A stretch of 64,000 nucleotides of DNA from Aspergillus flavus (GCF_009017415.1 NC_092408.1:1426001-1490000), one strand, 5' to 3'; counted from the stretch's first letter, positions 23,641 to 36,691 are shown. Numbers and translations: made by a program. The notes: generated by a model from the sequence alone, not told the origin.

Positions 23641-24500
23641 AGCCCAGACCCTTGCGCAGCATGTAGCTGGACCACTGAAAGCCAAAAGCATTGTGGCTAC
23701 AACAGCTATTTCAAGCTCTTCTTTGAAGCAGGAGATCGAGGCGTCTGGTCCTTGGGCTCAAAGCTGATTCTCAAAGACCGAGGTTCTAGCTTTCCGACCG
23801 CTGAAGTACCAAATACTCAATTTGTGAAGGAAAACACATCCATTCCTGTTCTCACTGTCATTGATCTTGGGACGAAGGTGGCCACACTCTTACCCTTATG
23901 AAACGAATTCCTGGCGAGCCCTTAAGCAAAGCCTGGTCAAAGCTTTCTACACATGAAAAGGAGGGAATAGCAAAACAGACCGCGGAGTATCTGCTACAAC
24001 TTCGCAATCTCCAGTCCGACAAGACCCAATCTCTTACTGGCGGTCCAGTGTATTTAGATTTCCTATTTAGGAACAAAGATTCCCATCTGTCCCATGGTCC
24101 TATTACAACCCATGACGAGCTTTGGGCTCACATGGAGCGTGGATTGAATGAAGCCATATCTGAGGCTGTGCGCATACGACTTCGGCAACGTATGCCACCT
24201 GCGGCACCTTATACCTTTACGCACGGTGACCTCACTAATGTTAATATCATGGTTGAAAATGGATGTCTTACTGGGATTATTGATTGGGAGACATCCGGAT
24301 AATTTCCAGCATGGTGGGAGTATGTTTGTCCGTCAGTTGGTGACAGTGAGGAGGACAGGGAGTGGAAGGTTTTGTTACGACAATATATGCCCGATCATAA
24401 TACCGCACGGGAATTTTGGCTGGATTATTATTATCTCTGTAGGGATCCAGACCATGAAAGAGCGAAGAATTTCAAAGAAACTGAATGGGACGAGCTATAG
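23641..24500 (+). pseudogene. Broken aminoglycoside phosphotransferase-family gene
   Basis: The fold is the APH/choline-kinase-like family, with the Brenner motif HGDLTNVN and the magnesium motif IIDWE near 24220-24295. Two lesions break it. Near 23866 the frame shifts: the reading through CTTGGGACG must change phase to enter WDEGGHTLTLMKRIPGEPL. At 24300-24302 a TAA falls between ETSG and FPAWWEYV, where this family normally has an aromatic residue. After the stop the same frame continues with family-like sequence to TAG at 24498. No intron of reasonable length repairs either site. In fungi these proteins are widespread and mostly of unknown substrate; this copy cannot make a full protein as written. 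Confidence 0.75.
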
Positions 24501-24961
24501 AGAGGACGTGGCATCTTGTTTGCCCGGTACGATCAGGGGGTTCTAGAAATCTTGATGAACATCTCTTATTAACGGCGGCATTAACATCCTTTGTAAACTT
24601 TTGAAATTCCTTCGAAGATAATGCAACTATAGTGCTTTTGTAGACTTGTATGATGGCCTTGTAACTCTAACTGAGTTGTCGAAAGCTCTGGGAAGGTGTT
24701 AAAGCCCTTTGAACACAAGAATGACTAGATGGCTTGAATATCATCAACAGTAGAGTAGATTCCCTTCTTCGATATTTACATTCTATTATACACAGAATCC
24801 TCCATTTTTTCCAATAAATCACAGTCACTCGACGGATACTAGACATGAAGGTATGACTTTAGGGACAATCATGAGGACAAAAAATAAGTCGACTATACAT
24901 AATACACACAACATGGAGCTTCATATGGCTACGGTTTAGACTTCACCCTACCCTGGCATCA
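24501..24961. other. Convergent intergenic region
   Basis: This holds 3' flanks of the kinase-like pseudogene and the PP1-like gene. No other feature was seen. Confidence 0.5.
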
Positions 24962-26133
<1,172 letters not shown>

Positions 26134-26246
26134 GATGTGTAACTGCCAGGGATATAGATTAATTTTATTTGTCCTAAGCTACTGAGAACCAGTGCGTGCT
26201 TGTGCTATGGTTGGTGGTATACCTGTTCGATGAATATGGGAACGTC

Positions 26247-26254
26247 CTTATATA
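26247..26254 (-). promoter_or_regulatory. TATA-like element of the PP1-type gene
   Basis: TATATAAG on the minus strand lies about 115 bp upstream of the ATG at 26133, a suitable position for a fungal core promoter. Confidence 0.4.
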
Positions 26255-27166
26255 GCCTACATGGCGGTGAACGGTGCTGCCTGAGTGTCCTAGTGAAGGC
26301 TTACGGAGTTGAGATTTGCCTCCCGATTTTGAGTGTCGGAATTCCGAGAAGGATGTCGGACTTGACACCATCGTCTCCACAAAGATCCATAGTTCGCCTC
26401 ACGCATTACGACGACAAGTACATACAATCTAATCTAAGAAGGCTCCATATGTACGTCTCATTCCCGGGTCAACTGCAGGGCTACATCTTTTGAGCAACTC
26501 CATAGAGTATGACACCATAATCTTCTTGCTGACCACGAGTTCTATAAGTGGGGGAACTTCGCGAGGATGGGTATTCGCGTGGCTCTTCACGCTGCAGGAG
26601 ATAGTCTGGTGGTGCGGATTGGAACATTGTGTAGAATGGCGATGTGGGCTCCTCCTTTGCCGGGAAAAGGCTAGGGGGCTTTCGTCTTGTGTGGTCCGCT
26701 GGTTTGTGTGACATTTTGTTGGAAATCAGGGCGGTATTCTGTGGAAGGCAAGAACTGTTGGGTATGATATATCTGTAGAGTATCTCTTGGGTTCACTTTG
26801 CTGGGAGGGACGGGTGTCAGATAGGTTGTGATGCTGTAGGTGCCTAGTAGGTTGCCTAGTTAATATACCCACCACGCCAAGTTGGAATAAAGGATTAGAG
26901 AGTCAATGGAAAATTATTTCAGGCAGCGGGGTAAGTTCCACGGGAATAAGAGTAGAGTGACTGCTATTAAGGATGATTGTTCCTATATATGCATAACAAA
27001 GAAACGCTCTTGTTTGTAGTAGCAATGATATTGATGGCTAACCACTGATATATGAATATATGCTCTCCTTATGTCCACTATACTTAGGAAGTCTTGCCAT
27101 AGCGATCTTAGCTTTGATCCAACCTGCATGACTTATGTTTATCTCTATGCCTCTACATCTGTCCAT
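26255..27166. other. Intergenic region
   Basis: This stretch separates the PP1-type promoter from the 3' end of the alcohol dehydrogenase. A 77-codon proline-rich leftward frame (26714-26481) has an ATG but no motif or conservation evidence and is not called. Confidence 0.4.
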
Positions 27167-28372
27167 CTACTTAACCCTAACAACAACCTTCCCAAAATGA
27201 TTCCCACTTTCTAAAAACCTGAACGCCTCGTTGGCCTCTTCAAATGAGAACACCTTATTAACTACGGGCTGGATCTGATGTTTCTCATAGAACTTCACCG
27301 CTTCCTCGAACCGATCCTTGGGTCCGTTGATGATCCCTTTCAGGGTAACATTCCTCCGCAGTGCCAGCAAGTTCACGTTGGTCCGGTCATCTGGCGCGTC
27401 CATCTTCCCGGAGACGTATCCGATGCAGTTGATCAACCCACCAAAGGCGATGGAGTCAAAGCTCTTCTTCAGGGTCTGGGCGCCACCGACCTCTAGGATG
27501 ATGTCTGCACCGTGGTTGTTGGTGAGGCGCATTACTTCTTCTTCCCAGTTGGGGTGGGTGCGGTAGTTGATTGTGTAGTCGGCGCCGAGTTCCTTGGCTT
27601 GGGCGAGCTTGGAGTCGGAAGAAGAGGTGATAATTACTGGACGTATGTTAGCTAGAGATCTTGCTTCCACCGAAGGCAATATAAAATAAAATAAAAGAGG
27701 AATCATAGGTCAGTCAGTAACGCACCCTTAGCACCAGACGCCTTTCCGATCTGCAGCCCGGCAATGGCGACACCGCCCGTTCCCTGCAGCAGGATATATT
27801 CTCCGTGTCCTCCGTTCTGTCCCATAGGTCGCATGCCGTTGATCGACATCCATGCCGTCACGACTGCAATAGGAAGCGTGGCGGCCTGCTCATCGCTCAT
27901 GTAGCTCGGCGCTTTGACCAGCGCATGTTCCGGGAAAACGCGGTACTCGGCCAAGACACCATCGAGGGGCAGACCCATCCCCCGCGACAGTTCCTTTTCC
28001 GTCACTTGGCCAGTCTGATGATCGGGGAGGAAGGTAGAGAGAACGCGATCGCCGACTTTCCAAGCGCTGACACCATCGCCGACCTGCGTGATGACGCCGC
28101 ACATGTCGGAGCATGGCACTATGCGGTCTTCTTGTCCGACGGACTTGTGATGGGTGTACTCGCCATTAGTTACTGAATCACAGCGTTAGCTCTGATTTTT
28201 GAACCATGGAGAAGGATGCGCTAACTGTACCCTCGATGTCGCGGTAATTCAGCGACACGGCGTGGATCTCGACGAGGACTTCGCCCTTGCCCGGAGCGGG
28301 CTTCGGGGCTTCGGTGAGTTTTAACGACTCTACTCCCTTCAAGGGAGTCGTCCACTGCTTAATTGAGGCCAT
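27167..28372 (-). CDS. Zinc-independent alcohol dehydrogenase / quinone reductase-like MDR
   Basis: Three exons (28372-28231, 28172-27726, 27636-27167) with introns of 58 and 89 bp give 352 residues. The fold is the medium-chain dehydrogenase family. The N-terminal GroES-like part has [15 protein letters not shown]. The next part, [16 protein letters not shown], lacks the zinc-binding GHE of true alcohol dehydrogenases. The Rossmann domain opens at [17 protein letters not shown] and continues through ADIILEVGG. The enzyme reduces a C=O or C=C bond with NAD(P)H in the cytosol; the exact substrate is not readable. It lies on the same strand as the acetolactate decarboxylase pseudogene, about 520 bp upstream of this gene's ATG, and could have acted on its product. 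Confidence 0.9.
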
Positions 28373-28893
28373 CGTAAGTTTCTTTGGCTGTAAAAGTCTT
28401 TCACCCTCACGTTAAATGACAAAGTGAAGGACAATTTCGACTTCAATTTGGGAAGAGAAGCTTGGAGAATTCTCTTTGGAGAAATTCCTTGGAGACGATT
28501 AATAATGTCTCGACGTCACGGTGGGGAGTGCCCCACTGCGAAGAATGCCGAGACCCATCGCGACCTTCCCAGCGTATGGCATGGCATTTTGGAGAAGAGG
28601 AGAATATGGTTGGTTGGATGGTGAAGATCGACAAGATCATGTGCGGTGTTTATATCAGGAGGCAAAGGGCGATCATATCGTATCGGTCGATCTCTCCGGG
28701 CCAATGTATGAAACGAATGCGTCGCGCATGTTTAGGAAATACAAAGTGCTATGTAGATCTCCGTTAGCTGCATTCCTTATTGGCACTCAATGTCATGCGA
28801 TACAGAGATGGAGATGTAACATACCAATTTACGTCAGTTGGTGTTTCACAACTCTTACCAGGGCCTCTCAGCCAAGCCCAACCCCGAAGCCCT
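28373..28893. other. Intergenic region, alcohol dehydrogenase promoter
   Basis: Short frames on both strands lack motifs. The region should hold the dehydrogenase promoter and the 3' flank of the decarboxylase pseudogene. Confidence 0.45.
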
Positions 28894-29610
28894 TCAGGAA
28901 AGGTTTTGATCCTCCTCATAACTCCGAATTGGGACTCCAAGGAAGTCCTCGTCTTGGGGCAACTCAACCACATAATCCTTGAGAACCCCCACAGAGAGCT
29001 TCACGTCCCAAGCCTCGAATCCCGTAACGTGTCCTCCCGCGGTGCGATCGTCAGAGATGAAATGTAGATGGAATCCCGCGATGTTGAAGCCATTGCTACA
29101 GCCAGGCGACCAGAATCCAAAGAGGAGGCCTCGAACATTGTGGGCAGATTGTAGTTGCTGGCGTCTCGACAAGTCGAATAATGGCTGCTTTTCTCTAAGC
29201 GGCGCGGGCATAACTCGGAAGGCCACCTGATTGAACACACCGTCCACGCGGACAGAGAGAAAAGAATTCTGTTTTGAAGGAAGAAGAGGTGCGAGTGCCG
29301 TGTGTAGGGTTGGCATTGCCAGAGAGGGAAGACTCTTGGTTAGGGTTGGTTTGAATTGGGTGACCATGATGAAGGGGAAGGTATCGGTAGCGTTCACGTT
29401 GCACGGTCGCTTTTTCGAAGTAAACTAGTATAATTGGCCATCGACCATGATCTTCCTCTATTTAAACAAAGCAACAGTTCCAAGGCCATGGTCGCCATGT
29501 GCGAGTACTTGGCGAATAAGTTGGTCCGCTGTGCGTCAAATCCTGCATGAGGACACTCACCACCAGGAATTGATAGGAACCGAGGTTAATGCACACAGCA
29601 AGGGATAGCG
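28894..29610 (-). pseudogene. Acetolactate decarboxylase, decayed
   Basis: The intact enzyme turns 2-acetolactate into acetoin and CO2. The C-terminal two thirds (about 29397-28894) are open and well conserved: a VRVDGVFNQVAFR strand, GFWSPG, and the zinc-binding set HLHF...GGH with the HxH-x10-H spacing of the family. The N-terminal third is also recognisable but broken. SYQF and SVLM at about 29578-29550 sit one frame away from AHGDHGLGT (about 29505-29480), pointing to one extra base near 29511. TAG codons at 29460-29458 and 29427-29425 fall in the conserved HGDHGLGT...IMVDG...LY-F segment. I found no intron that removes the stops while keeping HGDHGLGT and IMVDG. The start codon is not identifiable. 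The gene is divergent from the acetolactate synthase. Confidence 0.8.
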
Positions 29611-30013
29611 GTGAAGAGTCAGAGTATTTCCCAGGTCTACTAACGTGTTCGAGGCATCTCAAACGAGAGTCTGCATGGTGGCGAAGCCATGTTAACCAAT
29701 TTGGTAAGACTCTTGGGATACCGCCCGCGAGGCTGTTACCTGTTTGGGGAATGAGCTTCACCACTGGATCTTCGCCAAGTGGAGTCCGGCTTTTAGGCGG
29801 CCCCTGGTTTTATTATATCTATCTTCTTTGTTCTCGGGCATACCGCTATAGGCGTACATCACTGTCCTTGTACAGTAGTTCCCCAATAGAGCGCTGAGGA
29901 CTCGGGCAGCCCTGCCATGTCCACCATATAAGCAGGCGGACCCTTGCACATCCCCTGTCCTGTGCTGTGCTCTGTACACATTTGCCTCTACGTAATGAGC
30001 TACTTCTTGTGAG
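29611..30013. promoter_or_regulatory. Divergent promoter, acetolactate decarboxylase / synthase
   Basis: About 400 bp separate the decarboxylase remnant from the ATG of the synthase, so the two genes once shared one control region. No clear TATA element or regulator site could be assigned. Confidence 0.45.
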
Positions 30014-31823
30014 ATGGAGGGACTTCTAGGATTTACGGGAGGAGAGATCCTCCACCGGCGTCTCATCGGCCACGGTGTGGACCACATCTGTAAGTGACTC
30101 GTTTAGGGCATATTAGCCCCATCTAATTCGTGGTTTAGTTGGACACCCAAAGGCAGGCGCTTTAGCATTGTTTCGGGATGTGTACAAGTCTACTGTCATT
30201 CGTTTTGTTCCATCGCGTCATGAACGAGGTGCCGGCCACATGGCTGAGGGCTACGCCAAGGCAACCCGAAGACCAGGCGTGGTCTTTGTGAGCACTGACC
30301 CCAGTAGCTCCAACATAATCAGTCCAATGCTGGATGGCCTTCTGGATGGAACACCTATGGTGGTGATCTGTGGCCAGGTCCCTGCCACTCAAGAAACCAA
30401 CTCCCTCCAGGAGGAAAAGTCCATGGAGCGGATCGGAGCATGTATGAAGTGGCGTGCGCGTGTGCAACGACTGAGCGAGTTACCTGGTGCGATTGATGCG
30501 GTCTTCCTTCATGCCACCAGCAAACAGCCTGGGCCGACTCTCTTAGACATCTCTTCTGAAATCGGTGAAGCGATCTTTGACTCACAGGCCCTAGAAGAGT
30601 TACCGAGAGTGGCGCTGATGGTCGAGAAAGTGCACGAGAAAGATTGCATCGTTGCCCCGCCAATAGTCGACGCTCGCTTTCTGTATGAGAGGATTTTCCA
30701 TGTGGCCGACATGATCAACCAGTCCAGACACCCGGTGATCTGTGCAGGAAATGGCGTCCTCGCTTCGGCGCGGGGGTGCACGCTGTTGTCCAAGATAGCT
30801 AAAAAAGCTCAGATCCCCGTGGCAACCACACTACTCGGTTTGGGTTCCTTCGATGAAACTCGCGAAGAGGCCTTGCACATGATTGGTACATATGGCGCTC
30901 CGTATGCCAATTGCGCGATCCAAAATGCCGACTTACTCATTGTTATCGGGGCCAGATTGGACGAGCGCGCAGTAGGCGATGCAGATGGGTTTGCGCCCAA
31001 AGCCCTGGATAGGGAGGGCGGAGGAAGAGGCATCGTACATTTTGACATCGATGCAGGTAAACTTGGGAAAGTCATCGAACCTACAGAGATCATTCTCGGC
31101 GACCTGTCAGAGACCTTGCCCGTTTTACTCTCCTTCTTAATTCCTGTGGAGGATCGAGTTCGATGGTTGGACCAGATCCAGATTTGGAAAAGGCTGTATA
31201 CCATCGAAGAGCCTACAGGTAGGGCAAAACATCGCCCGTGCCCTCAACAGGTTGTGGCCGAGCTCAACCGCCAAACAACCCCCATGAAGAGCAGCATAAC
31301 TGTGACCACCAGCGTCGGTCAGAATCAAATGTGGACGTCCCAACATTTCCGTTGTACACATCCACATTCCCTGATCACTTCTGGCAGCCTGACCACGATG
31401 GGGTTTGGCGTACCGGCTGCCATTGGGGCTAAGTTAGCTCTCCCCGATCAACAAGTCATTGCCGTGGACGGCGATGCCTCCTTTTGCACCACGATGGAAG
31501 AGCTCATGACCGCGTTGCTACATCAAGTACAGATCAAGGTGATCGTCTTTAACAATCGGCAACAAGCTATTCTGTCGCAATTACAGAGCGCGTACGGTGC
31601 GAAAGCTTGTTGTGATGCCCGAATGAGCCCAGACTTTGATCGCTTAGCCAGGAGCATGGGCTGCCAGGGTCAACGATGCGATCGCGTTGAAGAACTTCCA
31701 CACGCTATCTACTGGTTATTACGCTGTCGGGGGCCGGCATTGCTAGATGTAGCCATCCGTCAGCCTGACATGGTTTCGATCGCAGCAAATGGGACACAGA
31801 TGGACACCGTGGCATGGGCATGA
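30014..31823 (+). CDS. Acetolactate synthase paralogue, probably cytosolic
   Basis: Two exons (30014-30089 and 30139-31823) with a 49 bp intron give 586 residues. The enzyme joins two pyruvates to 2-acetolactate using thiamine diphosphate. GFTGGEILHRRL near residue 5 is the very start of the catalytic fold, so the mitochondrial leader of fungal Ilv2 is missing. RHERGAGHMAEGYA carries the activating glutamate, and GDASFCTTMEEL to VIVFNN is the diphosphate/Mg motif. It is nearer to Ilv2 than to bacterial AlsS (YANCAIQNADLLIVIGARLDER), but diverged: GHPKAGA replaces GYPGGA, and the loop NNRQQAILSQLQ lacks the usual Trp. It may be a non-biosynthetic copy dedicated to acetoin. No frame lesions were seen. 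Confidence 0.9.
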
Positions 31824-33669
31824 TTCTGTATATTATCTCGAGCTTATCGTTAGTCCATTGGATATCCACAAATATTAATAATTCGTTCACCAAATTGAGG
31901 TGCCATCGCGTCAAGGTAACATATGCCCCTGTCCTCGTACAGGGCAACTATACGCCTAGACTCATCCATGTAAGGAATGTGTCACTCTTACTGTCGAGCA
32001 GTCGTATAACCCAACATAGAAGTTCCCAGATCTGTTAAAGTAACGGGGCGGTCGCAATCTAGTTGATTGTCCACAGGGGTTACCACTTGAAGTAGGACGC
32101 GGGTCAGGGCCAAAGCGTCGTCTATCTTGCAACGGGTAGAAGATTGAATTGGTGGATACCCGAGGTTAAAACATTTTCGGAAGGAGTCTTCAAATCGACA
32201 GGTCACGTCGAAGGCTTACCTCACCTCTCAATGCCACCGAAGGAATGAGATACATAATCTTGACGTTGTTCTCGAGCAACAGTCATACGGAACGGTGCCA
32301 CGGTAGCATTCCGCACTGACCACCGTGTCAACTTCTACCCAAGACCGGCAATAATACGAGAGTAATATCCACATTCTCTGGATGCTTGCAGATCCGGGGA
32401 CGAGGTTCCCCGCGTTACATGCGGAGAAGTGGAGGTGGAAGCTTGAGACTTCGTGGGGGGTTTTCTTCGTCTTGACAATTATAACTACATAGTCGCAAGG
32501 GGTCCACTATAATGATTTTTAGAAACGATAATGCATGATTATATATCACTATACCGCTACCAGTGAGTACTCTGTACTATCCACGATCGCTCCTCAGCTT
32601 AGATCCACTTAGAGTAATAGCTAGTACCTACATAGCCACTGCTTTCATATAGAGGATGTAACGACCTCCCTATGGAAGGTCAGCAACTCTCAGCTACTCT
32701 AGCCTACCGCTACTTACAACTACAAATTCAAAACTATATAAAATGTTAGGCAACTGTGCCTTGAGAGATGGGAGATACGCGGAAGCTAAACGGGCGTTCA
32801 GCACAGCTATTATTGGGCCGCCAGCAGTGGCCTGCGGGATAATTGTTCTCTCGGGCATCCACCGTGACACTACTTATACTACTAGTAATTCCCAGTTAAG
32901 CCATTATGTACCAGTTCACTACAACAGACATTTTATGTTCCTAACAAGAGTAAAACTTCCCACCCAATTCGCTCGGCCTCTTTCACTGTCCAAGACTTAA
33001 TTGAGTGATTACTAGGATCGTGTTAATCTCTGTGGAGCGGTTCGCTTAGAGATCGGGAGTAGAACTATCAGAACCACTTGCCAAGGGTGGTCCAATGATA
33101 ACTTCTATACAGATGGCAAAAATTCGTAAAAGGCAATAATAGACAAGCACATCCACGGAATCAGCACGATCCTATCGCACCCGACCATAGTATCTACTCA
33201 GCTCAACACTCCCCAGCTGAAAGATCGTTGAAGCACGGCTGCCCCAACGAAGTCAATTTGCGAGAATGAGTCGTCTGCCTGGGAGGAGGGGTACGAGGGT
33301 GAATCGTGGTAGTACATAATCTAGGAGGGCTTCCTTTGGTATATCTCTCTCCTAAAATTCCATCATCTCCCACTACGGTCCGCTAGTTTTGGTCGATACC
33401 TCTTAGTTCAAGATATACGCATTGCGTACATATAACTCCAGCCAAGATGCTCCCTTAGTCAAGATAATTAATAATGTTGTTGACCGAGTCAACAATGACA
33501 CGGAGAAGATCAAGAGCGCTGAGCGAGGTTGGTTGAACCAATGCCCCAACTCTTCTTACCCGAGAAAGAAGTACCAAGTAGAGCTCACCAAAAACAGCCG
33601 AGGAGGATATCTTGGATGAATGGTCATCGGAGCTAGATCGTGTGACTGGCGTTAAAGAAGTTGAACAAT
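31824..33669. other. 1.8 kb intergenic region with minor relics
   Basis: The segment 32460-32720 is AT-rich and repetitive in feel. A rightward frame at 32743-32810 encodes a TPR-like stretch (LGNCALRDGRYAEAKRAF) that ends soon after and may be a fragment of a degraded TPR protein. No complete gene is supported. Confidence 0.35.
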
Positions 33670-34418
33670 ATGTTCAATCGCTTTACCAACGGTGACTGGC
33701 AGTCCCGACTGGAGCGATGGACGGATGATGATATCGAAGATGTTGGGGACAATCTCGATAAGGTAGGCATATTGTCACCGCAATTGAGCTTTTGGTCCCA
33801 AACCTAACGAGGATGGGCGATACGGCAGTTGATGACGGCGTTGGATAACTACACGAATGCTTTTCTGGATAAGGCGCCCGCGCAGGACAACTGGCCAGGA
33901 ATTGGACCGGAAATATCGGAGGCATTTCGGGAACTTGCTCAGACTGCCTTGGTAAGATACAGAAGTCCCCTGGGGTATATGCATAATGGAGCTCATTGAA
34001 TAAGTAGAAAATGCGTGAAACTATACCATGGTACCTATTTGGAGATGACCAAGTAGCAGCGACTGAAGCCGAGAAGGATCGCAGTGCAGAAGATATCGCG
34101 GATGAACTTAACGACCCGTTCTACTTCAGCCAGAAACTGTTTCCTGAAAACATCAAGCTGCAAAGGTGCACCGCGCTTAATTTAACAATCACTTTATGCG
34201 TGATAGCCTGGAATCCCCCTGAAGAGGAAGCAAAGCATGAAGATGCCGGCCCTGATATGTGGCAGTTATGCACCTCCCCTCGCATGATCGCTTTCTTTGC
34301 TACTTACGGTGCAAGTGAGGCGGTAGCCGGGTACTTTGGGAAAGGTGCCTTTTCTGCTGAGAAGTTGCAGCTTTCTGGCCGAGACACCCGCGAGGCAGAC
34401 TTCTGGCAGCACTGGTGA
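33670..34418 (+). CDS. Hypothetical protein, three-exon model
   Basis: I do not recognise this gene. Exons 33670-33762, 33829-33951 and 34008-34418 join in phase across introns of 66 and 56 bp; the first intron has a CTAAC branch point and both have GT..AG ends. The product would be 208 residues. It is acidic, starts MFNRFTNGDWQSRLERW, and has a helical middle part (LMTALDNYTNAFLDK). No signal peptide, membrane segment or catalytic motif is visible. Family-like sequence (DEWSSELDRVTGVKEVEQYV) lies in another frame just upstream at about 33610-33680, so a longer gene or a 5' truncation is possible. The model rests only on splice signals and open frame. Confidence 0.4.
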
Positions 34419-35055
34419 TGGTCGAGAGGCTCGACTGAATGGGTATGAAAGTAGCGACTCTAGCAGCTTGAATGGCATATCAGAAATGAGGCCATATTCA
34501 GAAGCTGATCGCAGGAGTTCCTTGAAAGGAATTGTTATGACACACTGGTACCACACCGACAAATCTAAGTGAAACTAAGACGTGGAAATACTGTGACGTT
34601 TTATTGATTCTCCGATGACATGACGATTCAGTGGGAAAGCCTAAGATGATTATTCTTGAACTTCCGTATAAGTCTGATGAGTCAGTGAGCCTTTGGTAAC
34701 TGCCCGCTGTTTTGAATATTGATGGATACCTCTTCAGCATAAGTCTCTGTCAACAAGGTGATTTATTTAGTTTACATTCCGAGCTTCGCCAGTTGCACAT
34801 ACAACGGGATCATATAACTCGAATAGATCCACTTTTGTATACACACTATGTGCTCAGAAACCTACCTCAGCAGTAGTCCAAGATGACGATTTTTGGGAAA
34901 TACCGTACTTCGTAAAGACTCGTCCAAATGCAGAGCAACGGAACCTCTCCACGACAGCGCCTGAAACTACAATTTCATTGACAGCAAGAAAAGACCCATG
35001 GACACCAACGCTGAAAGATGTCAAATAACAATTTCCATTACAAGAAACCAAACCA
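34419..35055. other. Convergent intergenic region
   Basis: No supported frame was found; the stretch holds 3' flanks of the unknown gene and of the transporter. Confidence 0.5.
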
Positions 35056-36691
35056 TCAAAGAAACCACCGGAACTCAGGACTAGCAGGACCATCTCTCAA
35101 CCGCTCGGTAGGCACATCCTGCGCTCTAACCGTCACTCCATCCCTGCGATCGCGCCTCTTATTATCAAGCCACATGTAAATCCCCAAGCACCCTGCCAAT
35201 GCGGCCCCAGTGGCCCCAAACGCCCCGACTGTGATCAATGCCGGCATGTACTTGGGCTTATCCTGACTGCGGAAGACATTGCTGCTCACCAAACCCATCA
35301 GATTGGCCAGTGGCACACCGATACTGGTAAGTAGCACACGACGACCTTCGTGCGCGATGTTGTTGTTATACCATGTACTCAGCAACACGGACGGGGCGGA
35401 AGTTCCCCAGGTCATCATAAAAGTTGCGAAATACGCGACGCGGATCTGAGCTTGCACGTCATCGATGGAAGCATAGATCATGAAACCGGCGAATGTGAGG
35501 AGAAATCCGAGTACGATGAAAGGCGAACGGAGACGGACTGCATCGGAGCAGAATGCCAGGATCAGCAGCATGACTGCACCGGTGACGTTTGGAGCGACTG
35601 TGTATAGGTTCGTCTTGACGGTGCTGTAGCCAAGTCGCTGGACAATCTGGGGTAAGAAAAGGGCGACACCTTGGATGGGGACTCCCAGACAGATTTCAAT
35701 GCAGAGCCATACGTAAGTGCTAGGGTGCTTAAAGATGCCGAGGGCTTCGCGGAAACGAAATTCTTCGTTCACTACCGCACTCGAATCGACTTGGATACGA
35801 TGCAAGGCGAGGGCTTTCTCGTCGTCTGAGAGGAACTTTGCTTCCGCGGCGCTGCGGGGGAGGTACCAGAATGCGAATATGGAGAAGAGGACAGTTACTC
35901 CGCCCTCGATGATGAATAGATAGCGCCAGTTAGGAATGCTGGAGTGTTTAATTTGGAATACGCCGAATGCGATCAGGCCGGAGAAGGCATTGGCGATATT
36001 GGACGCCGCGTAGAAGATGGCTAGTCGTCTGGCGAGCTCACCGCGACGGTAAAAGGTCGTCAGATAGTAGATCACCAGCGGGAAAAATGCCGCTTCTGAC
36101 ATTCCTAGGAACCATCGGAGTGCGAACATCCCACCAAAATTCTTGGTCGCAGACGATAGGAGGGTGAAAGAACCAAAGCTAAACATGAGAATGGGTAGCA
36201 CTCTGGCAGGGCTAAATCGTTTGCCCAACATCGCGAACGGCGGCGCAAAAATGACATATGGAACAAAGAATATGGACAGGAGGAGGTTGTATTGGTTAGG
36301 TTTGAAGTTGAGATCTATCAATTAGCTTAAGATAAGCTGGGGTTCGATCTGAGCCTTACCATCGCTCATCCCATCAGTTTCCGCATTTCCCAAATTTCCT
36401 TTATCCAAAGCATTGAACAGATCTAGTTCATCAGTATAAAATTTGGTTAAACTTTTGCCGAGACTTACACATAACGGCCAATATAGGAAGCAATCGCAGA
36501 TCAAATCGTCGGCACAAAGCTCGTTCAGCTTTGTGATCAACCACTCTGACTACATCTTCGACTACACCTGGAGCAGATGCATAGGCACCCAACTTGTTAG
36601 TGTCATTGTCATCCAGTGAAGCATTCCGTCCAGCGGACTTGAACGTATCATGTCGCTCCAAGTCGGATGAAGGAACACTTTTCGATGCCAT
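35056..36691 (-). CDS. MFS transporter, allantoate permease (Dal5/ACS) family
   Basis: Three exons (36691-36469, 36422-36360, 36314-35056) with introns of 46 and 45 bp give 514 residues. The cytosolic N-terminus of about 60 residues is followed by twelve membrane helices. The first is LLPILAVMYLFNALDKGN, rebuilt across intron 1, and the junction YLFNALDKGNLGNA is the family's typical first-loop sequence. GMSEAAFFPLVIYYLTTFY and RYLFIIEGGVTVLF are further ACS-family hallmarks. Members import anionic small molecules such as allantoate, nicotinate, pantothenate or tartrate across the plasma membrane with protons; substrate here is unknown. The gene precedes an SDR on the same strand 720 bp away, a frequent catabolic pairing. 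Confidence 0.93.

Noticed and set aside
26481..26714. Leftward 77-codon proline-rich frame
   Set aside because: It is too short and low in complexity to support without conservation or transcript evidence.
29425..29510. Introns that would remove the stops in the decarboxylase
   Set aside because: Candidate introns would delete HGDHGLGT or IMVDG, which are core to the fold, or need a very weak donor or an 18 bp length.
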